This document shows positions 11,110 to 21,312 of a DNA stretch of 64,000 nt, one piece after another. The notes under the pieces are model-generated. The model was given only the letters and a program-made list of their open reading frames with translations. It did not search any database and was not told where the DNA came from. Position 1 is the stretch's first letter, and every line of letters starts with the position of its first letter. Made by a program: the position numbers and the translations under genes. This DNA is from Cinnamomum chago (lineage: Eukaryota; Streptophyta; Magnoliopsida; Laurales; Lauraceae): the NCBI GenBank assembly GCA_038049695.1, contig CP142456.1, positions 20,990,501 to 21,054,500 of the forward strand, read 5' to 3'.

Positions 11110-12028
11110 ATGGCTTCAAGTAAGTTTTCTTCCTCCCCAAGAAATTTCCATTGTAGAAGTAGAATTTTTATTTTCTCTTCTTTTTTTTTATTTTCTTTCT
11201 TTTTCTTTTTCTTTTCTTCTCTTATTTTTTTTTCACGTGCTTTCACCTTTTTCTTTTGGACCTTTTTTTTCTTCTTCTTTTTTTTTTCTTTTTTATTGGC
11301 CGTACGGACAGGTCCGTACTGCCACGTGGCAGTGGGTCACAGCCTGCTACCCTGAATTTTTTTTGTTTTGAAACTTCTCTTTCTTTTTTTTTTTTGCTTC
11401 TCTTTTTTTTTTTTTTTGCTCACTATGCTCCATGATGATGAGGTTTATGCATTCCAATATGTTCATGCACATTTCTATCAAGATAAAAGGCTAAAATTTC
11501 TAGGTCAAGTCAACATGAATTTTGACTTTGACAAAGTCTGATTGGTTTTGATCAAGTTGGGCTGGAATTGATCAAACTTTGGTTAAAGTTTTCCTAGCAT
11601 CTAATGCATGATGATTTTTTGGATGCATGTTTTTTAGTAAATTGATTGGGAGCATGATGATGCATACCTAGAAATCTTTTGCAAGTTTTGGGATTTGGAG
11701 CTCGCAGCAATGTTGAGTCCTTTCTTGATCTTGCCGGGTTTTGAGGAGCCTTACAGGTTTCGAAGCTTGGAGCTCGCAGCAATGTTGAGCCCTTCTTCGA
11801 GCTTGAGATTGGTTTGATCTCGCAGCGATGTTTGAGTTCAAACCTTCCTTGAGGATGCTTCATTGAGCTTGCAACAGTGTTGAGCTCATCTTCTTGCTTC
11901 CTATCTTCTTCGGGATGTTTCCCTTTTCTTCGAAATTGTCCCGGAATCATGCCAAAATTTCGCTAGAATTTTTTCTTTAGCAAAATTCTGTCACTTTGAT
12001 GATTGATTTTTTTTTCATCCTTTTGCAG
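11110..12028 (+). other. Apparent first short exon and intron of the antisense gene
   Basis: An ATG at 11110 is followed after ten bases by GTAAGTTT, a good plant splice donor. A matching acceptor TTTTGCAG ends at 12028. The sequence between them is T-rich with long pyrimidine runs (11160-11410), as expected of a plant intron, and it has no coding signature. This is inference from splice signals; no transcript evidence is available here. Confidence 0.5.
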
Positions 12029-13906
12029 GTAGTTCCTCCAGAACGAACAAGGGCAAAGAGCCTGCTACTGATGCGCCTCGTCGGTCTACCAGGTCTTCTA
12101 ATGTGGCCGTACAGCAGGCCTGGGAGAAGGTCTAGTTTGTGGAGAGAAACTTGGAAAAATGTGACTCCCTCAACCGTGATGAGATGAGACAGCGATTGAT
12201 CGCTCTCAAGGATGAGGAGTTCTATAGGATTATGGTAAGCAATCGTCCTTAGGTCATGGACGATTACAGCGTTGTGCCTAAGCCTGCCTTCTTCTTTGGT
12301 GATGCAGTCCTTGACGACTTGACGTACCAAAGGAGATGCTTTCAATTCTCTTACACAACTGATGGTGAGGAGAGAACTATTTCTACCCAGTCGACCTTTG
12401 ATTGGACTGTATTGATCATGCGTCTTTCTCCTACGTGCCCCAAGAGGGAGGATCCTCCAAGCTGGGTGAAGAGGACCAATGTGATAAAGACCGGGGTTTT
12501 TGTTGGCGGGCCTTCCGGATACGCGGAGAAGTCGCTTGTCCGTATGGACATGTTGATGCCTTCCAGTGGCTACTAGGGTTCTGACCATCCGTCGGTCAAT
12601 TTGAGACCAGTTGGCCTTGGTATTTTTCGAGGTGACGACAGCAGTTGGGTGAAGCCTTTTTGACTTCGTGGCCGTTTCAGTGCTGATTCGAGCTGGGAAT
12701 CATGGATTGATCACACCCTGCAGGTTGGTGGAGTCATTTTGAAAGAGGCCAGGATCTTCAATGCGGTTCGTGCTTTTCGAAAGACCTTGGTTTTCTCCGA
12801 TGAGGCCTTCATGGCCATGCTAGAGTCATTCCTTCCACAAACCAACACCTTCATTGTAACGAATGGTGAGATTGCTTTTACCCTAAAGGAATTAAGCATC
12901 ATCACCGGGCTGCCTATCCTTGGCAGACTTTATGAGGAGTTCATGCCTATTGACAGCGTTCTTGAGGAGCAGTATGAGGAGTTCAGGCTCCTGTACTTTC
13001 AGCTCGTCGCCTTCTATGATTTTTTGAAGGAGAAGGAGGGCTCGAAAGTCCGGTGTAGCAGTTGGAAGAATTACAGCTCCAACTTCTTTGACGGCGGAGA
13101 GTCTTCTGATGGCACGGCCCAAGATGCTAGGGCCAAGAACCCAGGTTCGAAGAAGATCTCGGTTATGCAAGATGACTTGAAGAAGTTCTTCGGGAGTACA
13201 GACGCCATTTATCCTAGCATTGCACTACAGAGAGACCTCGCTGTTTACCTCACTTACTGGTTAGGTGAGGCTGTTTTTGCTGGAGGAGATGGAACACACA
13301 TTAGGCCGTATTGTATTTTTTCTGCTTGTCAGATGGCGTTCGGAGAGCAGTTGGCTTTGGTGCCAGCTCTTTACTCCTACTTGTGTACCGAACTGCAGGT
13401 TGCTACTTTCTTAGTTGGCTTGGGCTCCCTATGAACAGGGTATTTTCAGCCCATATTTTCTATTCGTGGTATGTGTACCACTGTCCCGACTTCCACCGAT
13501 TAAGAGTTGCGCAGGATGATGACCCTTTCATGATTCGGTTGGCTAGAGGGGCAGTTATTTTCGAATCTCCGTTATCTGCCCGTTTGAGGATCCAACGGTT
13601 CAGGGACGTCGATCTTCAGTGAAGCTTTCCCCAAGTCTACGGAAGAAGGCTTTCGACTTTGGTGCCTCCCGTGATTCCACCAGGACGGGGTCGAGAAGAC
13701 ATTACTCCTTGACCATTGCAGAAAAAGGGTGGCTTTTTAACATACGTGTTGGTACGATGGTGTACCGGAGACATCTTTTTGTTGACATCCAGCCATATGT
13801 TCCCTCGTGTTTCGTGCTGCAGTTGGGCTTCTCTAAAGGCGTTGTTGGAGCACCTTCGAGCATGGTGAAGCGTTTTGGAGGTTTACAGGATAGAAGGAAT
13901 GCATGA
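12029..13906 (+). pseudogene. Antisense plant-mobile-domain (aminotransferase-like PMD) gene in the Tat element, part 1 (fossil)
   Basis: The plus strand, opposite to gag-pol, carries a long region whose best part (12739-13434) reads as a plant mobile domain. It has the typical phrase FTLKELSIITGLPILG, then YEEFMPIDS, an acidic linker, and LAVYLTYWLGEAVFAGGDGT followed by IRPYCIFSACQMAFGEQLAL. PMD proteins are found as host genes and inside Tat-lineage retroelements, where antisense extra ORFs between pol and the 3' LTR are known. Function is unknown; a role in helping the element or in taming host silencing has been suggested for the family. This copy is interrupted a few times. Confidence 0.75.
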
Positions 13907-13936
13907 GCCTTTTACAGTGCGGAGGACACTACCGCC

Positions 13937-15898
13937 ATGATTTCCTATCCTGAGTTGCCCACCTTTCGGACTACTGGCTTCACGAAATGGTTTGTGGAAA
14001 GCTTTTCAGTGTACCGGGGGCTTTCCAAGAAGGAGCTTGATGTCAAGCAATCTCTTAGGAAGGGTCTTGGCAGATCGGATGGAGTCCGTCGAGAGGAAGT
14101 CTTGGCTTTCCTTTCTGGAGAGAAGCACAAGATCGGCTTTCTCACCGAGCAGGACATCATCGGACCGGGAGCTGTACAAGAGATACCTAGTGAGGTCTTG
14201 GAACAGCTTGAAGAGGAGGAAACTAAGATTGACGCTTGGATGCAAGCGGAGTTGAAGAAGACTTCCATGGAGTCCACTGGAAAAAGTAGACAATCTGGTG
14301 AGGAGTCAAGCGAAGCTCCTGACTTTGACAGTGGGGCGGGTACTTCAAGTAAACCAACCCATAGAAGCAAGAAGAAGAGAGGGCAGCACCGCCATAGGAG
14401 ATGACAGGATGACTCTCCTGATCTAGAAGGCCCTCTCACCATTGCTGAATAGACGTCAGGGGATGCTGATGAGCCTCCGGAAAAGAGGAGCCGAGAGGAA
14501 GAGACCGCTGATGAAGGTATGATTCCTCCTCTTTCTCCTTCCATTCCTTTTCTTTGAGATTTTCTTGTTTTGATTTGCCTTTTCTCCCTTTTTTAGTGGA
14601 AGATGAGGACTTGATGATGCCTGAGGTTCCAGCCGATGAGGTAGTAACGGATCTGGTTGCAGCATCTGGGGAAGGACCGAAGGACTCTAGAGTGATTCTA
14701 GAATCTTCACCTGGTATGACTTCTTTGTTTTTTTCTTCTTTTTGTCTGTGCTGTCATACACTAACATGTTGCTTGTTTTCTTGTCAGCTGACTTGCCACA
14801 AGATTCCAACAATTTCAGGCCATCCATGGACGCGTCCTTTGACGACGCTTTGGATGAACTTATGGAGGCAGAAAGCATTCCGCCGGTCGTCGAAGAAGGT
14901 ATTTGTAGCAATAATCCTGATGATAGTGATTTTTCGATAGGATCATATTCATACCTCTTTTTTTCTTATTTTGCTAGCAGACTGTGAGGCGACAGAAGAA
15001 GTTCCTCTATCTTTTTCAGTGCCAGAGCAGGGGATGGCTGCAGTTGAACCAGAAGTAGGGACTTTTTCTTCCAGTTTTAATGTGGCAGAGCAGATTCCTT
15101 CACCAGTGTCTCCGGTTAGAAAGAGCTTAATGATCACTCCTCCAGCAAGACATGACACGGGTAATCGACCAATGGAGAGGGGCGAGCCTTCGTCCGGGCC
15201 ATCTCTTGAGTATACGAAGAAAGTGCTGAAGAGCATTTTGAGCTCGTGGATCGAGACTCTTTCTTCTGGCCATATAGAGGCTGGCTTTGGCATGGTCAAG
15301 CACGTACAAGACATCCTTGCTGATAGCGAAGAGGTCGGCTTGGACATTGTAGATGCGAAGGCTTTTGTTGATGAAGTCATAGCTCTAGGGAAAAAGTCGA
15401 ATTAAAACCAAGAGCTTCCCAAGTGGTGACTTCTTCAATGAGATGTTTTTGAAGCCTTCTGGCGAGGTCAAGTCTGAGCTGGATGAAATCTCGCGGACTC
15501 GGAAGCAATTCATTCGGGAGAGGAACGTTGCCGAGTTGACTATTATCGGGTTGACAGAGGATCTACGCCGTATTAATGGGGAGGTCGTTGAGACCAGGCA
15601 GCGTCTTGAGCTATTGGAGGAACAATCTACTGCGAAATTGCATGTCATTGTGAAAGCTCGTGCTAGAGGAGGGTCTCTGATTCTCCAAGTCAAGGAAGCT
15701 GAGAGCAATCTTCGAAGGAAGACTCAAGAGTATGAGCAATGGCAGATTCTTTGGGAAGAGCTTCCCCGTGCTGTAGACGGATTGCGGCGTTCTTCTGCAT
15801 TCTACGGGAAGATCTTAAAGAAGTGTGGCCTGGAAGCCTTAGAGGCTAAGGTCAACAGTCTACTTGAGGAGTTGAGTCTTTGGTTGAAGACCATGTGA
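13937..15898 (+). pseudogene. Antisense gene, part 2: acidic linker exons and C-terminal coiled coil (fossil)
   Basis: Downstream of the mobile domain is a charged region (about 13937-14404). Three short blocks follow, separated by plausible small introns at 14517-14596, 14714-14787 and 14899-14990. Each starts GTATG or GTATT, is T-rich and ends in AG. The last part (15443-15898) reads as a long heptad-rich coiled coil (IGLTEDLRRINGEVVETRQR and onward) and stops at 15898. The layout of PMD, acidic linker and coiled coil with phase-keeping small introns looks like a spliced gene rather than random antisense frames. Splicing is inferred only. Confidence 0.6.
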
Positions 15899-16010
15899 GC
15901 CCCTGATAGCCGGTTTTTGTGGCGTTGATAGCCGGTTTTTGTGGTGTTTATAGACGATTTTTGTGGCATTTATAGCCGGGTTTTTGGCATTTATAGCATA
16001 TTTTTGGTTT
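15899..16010. repeat. Tandem array of ATAGCCGGTTTTTGTGGC units
   Basis: Four to five units of 22-30 bp start immediately after the antisense gene's stop codon. Units degrade to the right (ATAGACGATTTTTGTGGC, ATAGCATATTTTTGG). Confidence 0.8.
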
Positions 16011-16019
16011 TAAAAAATG

Positions 16020-16460
16020 CAAGTATCGATTAAAATTCGCCTCCCTGCTGAATGGTCTTGTAAGTATCGATGGAATGTCACCTCCTTGCTCATTCGGTTG
16101 CGAGTATCGATGGAATGTTGCCTCCTCGCGAATTTGGGCGCAAGTATGGACTAAGCGTCGCTTCCTTGCTTTTTTTTTTCAAAAATTTTGATTTTGTGGG
16201 TATCGATGGAATGTCGCTTCCCCATGATTTTTGGAATTTGAGGTCTTTTTTTTTTGGACCTTGGTTTTTGTTTGAATTTTGGGTTTGTGGATATCAACTG
16301 AAATGTTGCATCTCCACGATTTTTTGAAATTTTGCAAGTATTGACAAAGTGTTGTTTCCTTGCAATTTTGAAATTTTGGAAGCATCGAATGGGATTCACA
16401 TCCTTCTGATTTTTGGGTTTTGCGAGTATCGACTAAAAGTTGCTTCCCCGCGGGTTTTTT
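16020..16460. repeat. Tandem array of AAGTATCGATGGAATGTCGC units
   Basis: About eight degenerate units of roughly 50-60 bp have the core GTATCGATGGAATGTCGCCT followed by CCTTGC or CCTCGC. The later ones are increasingly diverged and T-rich. The array occupies the gap between the antisense gene and the end of integrase. Hypervariable arrays in this position are known in Tat elements and can seed satellite DNA. Confidence 0.85.
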
Positions 16461-16810
16461 TTTAACCATTTTTGTTTAAAGATACGAGGGTCGTGAATTT
16501 TGACTTAAAACCGTTTTTTGGTGTAAAAGTCAAGGTGGACTATGGTGAAAATTCCTGAGTCTTGATTTTGTTTAAAACCATGAATTTTGGGTTCAAGGAT
16601 CGAAAATTTTGTCAAGTCTGGGAAGAGGCTGCTAAACTTGGATTTTTGGATTTTTCTTTAACAATGAAACTATGAAAGTAAGCATTGTTTTAAACTTTTA
16701 GAAATCTCAACATAAGGATGAAAAATCTAAAAGAGGTAGGTTTGATGAACGAGTACCTGAGAATAGGCTTTGGCCGCGCAGGCACTGCTCTGACCTAATG
16801 GCGTAAGTCT

Positions 16811-17749
16811 TCAAGGGTAGTACCGCTTCAAGAACTTATCGTTGATGGGTAGCATACATCTGTCACCTTCCATGTTTAGAAGTTCGTATGCGTCGTTGGA
16901 GAAGACTTTGTCGATGACGAAGGACTCCTCCCATTTTGGTTCGAGTTTGCCTTTGGATTTGTGAGCAAAAACCATTGGCCTTTTTACTGCAAGAACCAAG
17001 TCACCCTTTTTGTAGGCGCGTTGCCTGACCTTCTTGTCGAAAGATCCTACCATGCGTGCTTGGTACAGCTCAATGCTTTGTAAGGCTTCGAGTCGTCTTT
17101 CATCGAGATTGTCCAGTTCTTGGAGTCTCAATGTGACATTGCTTTCTTGCGTCATGTCATTTTGCAAAGATAACCTTAAGGAAGGAATTTGTACTTCCAA
17201 AGGGACAACAGCTTCGCATCCATAGACCAGAGAGAATGGTGTGCTATGGGTTGGCCCTCGAACGGTGGTTCGATAAGCCCATAAAGCTTCAGGCAATTTG
17301 TCGCTCTAGTCTCTTTTGTGACTAGAGACCATTTTCTTGAGGATTTTGCAGAGTGTCTTGTTGAAGGCTTCTGCTAGTTCGTTTGCTGCCGGATTGTACG
17401 GAGTCGAAGGACAACTTTGGATTTTGTATTTGTCGCAAAACCTGTAGAATCGGTGATCCCGAAATTGCGGTCCGTTATCATGGACGAATCTTTTAGGTAT
17501 GCCGAAGCGACAAATAATGTTGGTGCACAAGAATGGAAGGACTGATGAGATCTTTATTTCGCTAAGCGCAAATGCTTGTGACCACTTGGAGAAATAATTC
17601 GTAGCGGCGAAGATGAAGAGATGGCCTTTGCTTGACGGGGAGAGATAGGACCTATGATGTCCATACCCCAAGCTTCGAAAGGCCATGAGATTGCTATAGG
17701 AAGTAGCCATTCTGGAGGCATATGGGCATAGTCTCCAAGAACTTGGCAT
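16811..17749 (-). pseudogene. gypsy integrase (fossil)
   Basis: Minus-strand reading gives the core (FGIPKRFVHDNGPQFRDHRF near 17465-17525, with the catalytic DN region). The C-terminal part follows, starting MPEALWAYRTTVRGPTHSTP and continuing FSLVYGCEAVVPLEVQIPS. The end reads WEESFVIDKVFSNDAYELL before the stop at 16811. This wording is typical of Tat/Ogre integrases. It lacks a chromodomain, as expected for the lineage. The frame is disrupted. Confidence 0.88.
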
Positions 17750-17769
17750 TGGCGGCAGCGTTTAGCAAA

Positions 17770-19395
17770 TTAAATGGCGTCAGCTACCATGGTAGGCCAA
17801 TAATATCCTAACCTTTTTATCTGATCGTAGAGCTTGGGCCCAGCCTGATGGGCTCCACAAAGACCAGCATGAACTTCTTTGAGGGTTTCTTCAGCCTCTT
17901 GTTGTGACAAGCAGTGCAGAAGTACTCCGTCGAAGGATTTTCTGCAAAGCATTTTTGAAGGTATGTCCAAATGAAAGTTTGGGGCTCGTCTTTGAATGCC
18001 TACCCGTTCTTTTGGATCTTCAGGAAGTATTCCGAACATAGTGTAATCGATGAATGGATCTCTCCAGTCGTCGATCGGAGGTTTGAGGATGGAGATTCGA
18101 CTTCCAGCCAATTGGTGGCATTCGGCAACTGCTTGGTGTGTGTTAAGAGGAGGGAGAATCCTTCTTTGACACACTGTAATTTGCATGTTTTCCCCTTCAT
18201 GGATCGCCATGGATGCGGCAAGTCCGGCCAGGGCATCTGCACGGATGTTCTCACCTCTGAGGATGTGGGTGATATGACAGATGTCAAACTTTTGGCGAAG
18301 TGATTGTGCCTTATTGTAGTAAGGCAACAGATCAGGCTTCCTGACTTCAAATTTCTGATTCATCTGGTTGACGATCAGTTGAGAGTCCCCAAAGACTTCC
18401 AGCATGGTGATGCCGGATTCGAAGACTAGTTCCAGTCCCACGATGAGAGCTTGGTACTCAGTTGCATTGTTTGAGCATGGTTCCAGTAGCGAGAAAGCTT
18501 GTGGAATCATGTACTTATCGGGGCTAACAAAGAGGATGCCAACTCCTGAGATCAACTTTCTTTTTTCATTTGTCTTGGTCACATCGTCAAAGTACATGTC
18601 CCAGGAGGCATTTGGAGAGAAAGTCTCCACGTTGTAGACAGGTTTGTCAGGGAGATCATCTCTGAGTGGGGAATCTTTAGGCAACGGATGCTCTGCAAGA
18701 AAGTCTGCTAGAGCTTGCCTTGATTGCCTTTTGTGGTACATACCTGATATCAAATTGTGATAGGAGGATGACCATTTTGTCAGTCGAGCATTGAGAGAAC
18801 CTGCTTTTGTGACAAGAACCTTTATCAGGTTGATCCTCGAAATCAGATAGACTGTGTTCGAAAGAAGGTAGTGACGTAGCTTTTGTACGGCAAACATCTC
18901 TACAAGGCAATCTTTCTCGACTGGAAAGTAGTGATGCTCCGTACCTACCAGCATACGGCTGAGGTAGTATAGAGCAGCCTCTTTTCCCTCGTCATTCTCT
19001 TGTGCGAGCATGGCGCCCAAGGAATGGTCGAGAGCTCTTGTGTACAAGATGAATGGTTTTCCTGTGGTAGGGGCAGCCAACACTGGAGGTTTAGTTAGGT
19101 ACGACTTGATATCTTGAAATGCTGCTTCACATTCAGCATCCCAAAAAAAGTTCACACCTGTCTTAATTAGGCGGGAAAAGGGACGCCACTTCCCTGACAG
19201 ATTGGAGATGAACCGTCGGATGTATGCCAACCTCCCTTGAAGCCCTTTTAGTTGTCTTAGGGTTCTTGGAGATGGCATTTCTAGGATAGCCTTGACTTTG
19301 ATGGGGTCAAGTTCTATCCCACCTTTCCGAACTATGAATCCGAGAAACTTACCCGGTGAGACACCGAAGAAGCATTTTAGTGGATTCATCCGCAA
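17770..19395 (-). pseudogene. gypsy RT thumb, dual RNase H and integrase zinc finger (fossil, long open stretch)
   Basis: A 541-residue uninterrupted minus-strand stretch. It starts in the RT connection (MRMNPLKCFFGVSPGKFLGF), passes through the gypsy RNase H (PFILYTRALDHSLGAMLAQE; FPVEKDCLVEMFAVQKLRHY) and then a second, archaeal-type RNase H. The latter shows WDMYFDDVTKTNEKRKLISG, NNATEYQALIVGLELVFES and FGDSQLIVNQMNQKFE. An HHCC-like zinc-finger segment follows (EVHAGLCGAHQAGPKLYDQI). Two RNase H domains in this order are a hallmark of the Tat lineage. The first position of the second RNase H reads FDD where FDG is usual. Confidence 0.9.
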
Positions 19396-19399
19396 TTTG

Positions 19400-19649
19400 T
19401 GTTTGCGAAGTCAGAGGAAGACTTCTCGAAGATCTTTGAGATGGACTTCTTTTCTTTTGCTTTAAGATGGACCAAGATCTTTACTTCTCGAAGATCGCAG
19501 TTAGTGGTCATCAACATAACATTCGACCGTCTTGTGCTGCATATCTTGGAATATCTTCATCATAGCCCTCTGATATGTGGCACCAGCATTTTTTAGACCA
19601 AATGGCATGACAGTGTAGCAACACACGTCAAATGGGGTCCGAAATGATG
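19400..19649 (-). pseudogene. gypsy reverse transcriptase, C-terminal part with YVDD (fossil)
   Basis: Minus-strand reading shows FRTPFDVCCYTVMPFGLKNA, then ATYQRAMMKIFQDM and the catalytic YVDD near 19505-19520. It is the continuation of 26606-27311, separated by the nested copia element. Together they locate the nested insertion inside the RT palm. Confidence 0.88.
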
Positions 19650-19653
19650 TGTG

Positions 19654-21312
19654 TGAAAGTCCTGGGATCCTAACCTTAGAGGGGGGGGTGGGGTGAATAA
19701 GGTTTGCTACAAATATGACCAAATTAAACCAATTTTAATTCTTTAAGGTAAACTAGTCACATAAGATGATTTACCAGACAAGATGCGGAAGCTAAGAAAA
19801 CATTCATCACAAGCAAACACCACTACACAAAGATTTATAGTGGTTCGGCCCCAATGCCTACGCCCACTACCGACTTGTGATCCAATCACCCCACCGGATT
19901 TCCACTAATTATACTTTTTACTAGGCTAAGCAATAACCTTTACAAAGTTGTTTTTCTAGGCTCAACAACAACCTTTACAAATTTCTTTTCAAGGCTAAGC
20001 AATAACCTTTACAATGTGCTTTTCTAAGGCTAAGCAATAACCTTTACAAATAAAGATTTTCTCTAAGAAGGTGTCTTTTCAAGAATACTCTAAGAGATAC
20101 AATTTAAGCACAAATAAAATGCCTCTAAATAGGCTGATATGAAAGTGTAATTCAAATTACAAACATACACTAATATAAGCTAAAGTGTGTGCACAAGTGT
20201 ATGAATGTTTTACTTCAATCAATTTCAACAATGAAACTCTTAAATGAATGCTTGATGCATTTTAAAATCAAAGCTTAGAAAATGATGATTGAAGATAAAT
20301 GCTAATCACATGAAAGATTCAAACAACTTAAAGAAATGAACTAAAACAAGTTGTATGAATATTAAAGTCTAAGAACACATGTGATTTAGACAAGAGTGTT
20401 TGCAAACCATTCTTAATATTCCAAAGAAGATAATAAGTTTGCAAAACAACTCTTTAAAAGCTAGAAATCATGCATAAATGAAAATACAAAGATTTAGACA
20501 TGCATCGATTTTAATTTGAATGGAAATCAAAATGACAAGTAAGATATACCTTTTTAAAACTCAAGCATTTGATTTCCAAAAAGCCCTCTAGCCTTTACAA
20601 CTTCATCCTCTTTCTTTGGCTCCAAGAAGGTTTCAAAAGTTCATCAATCAAGCCTCTAAAAAGGTTGGAATAGAATGGACTTTATAGGAAAAAACAGTCC
20701 AACAGTTAGTTTCCCCGGTCGACCTGGTACACACAACGGTCAGAAAAATGACCGTTGGTGCTCAAAACCCTGTCAACCTGCAGTGTGCCCGGTCGACCAG
20801 GTCCCTTGGCCCGGTCGACCGGCCACACAGGCAGGTCAACCTGGTGAATGCCCAGAATTTCTGATTAAAGTGAAACTTGTAACTTTTGAGGGCATCTTCC
20901 AGGGGACTTTGAGACACTTTTATCAAGCAAGAATTCATGACTGAAAAAGGATGAAAACTGAAATTCTAAAGTCATGAAAACTCCAAATCAAAATAATGAT
21001 TTTAAAGAAAGAACCTTTGGAAAGCTTGAATGGATTTGAGCTTAAGGTTAAAACATATGAAAGAAAGAAACATTTAGCTCAAACCTTCATGAAACTTAAG
21101 AGACATAACTGATTTGATAAAATTCTTTTCAAAACAAATTGCATCCAAGTTTAAAATCAAAACATTCATAAATCATTAATTCTACAAGTCTAAAATCAAA
21201 TGCATGTATAAAACAAGATTTCAAGATTTTCTAAAACAATGCATATGTGTAAATTCAAATGATGCTAATATGATAATGCATCCATCAAATTGCAAATACA
21301 AAATCCCTAACA
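19654..21312 (-). repeat. 3' LTR of the nested SIRE-like element
   Basis: Nearly identical to 24941-26600. It holds a cluster of GGTCGACC palindromes (20717, 20791, 20813). It also holds a hairpin CAACGGTCA ... TGACCGTTG (20734-20757). On the minus strand a TATA-like CCTATAAAGT follows the cluster by about 30 bp (near 20685), so the palindromes sit upstream of the likely promoter. The repeated phrase GGCTAAGCAATAACCTTTAC occurs four times, with one variant, around 19922-20050. Confidence 0.92.

Noticed and set aside
11008-11371. Phe/Ser-rich frames in the pyrimidine-rich stretch
   Set aside because: Poly-pyrimidine DNA inside the presumed intron of the antisense gene; no domain.
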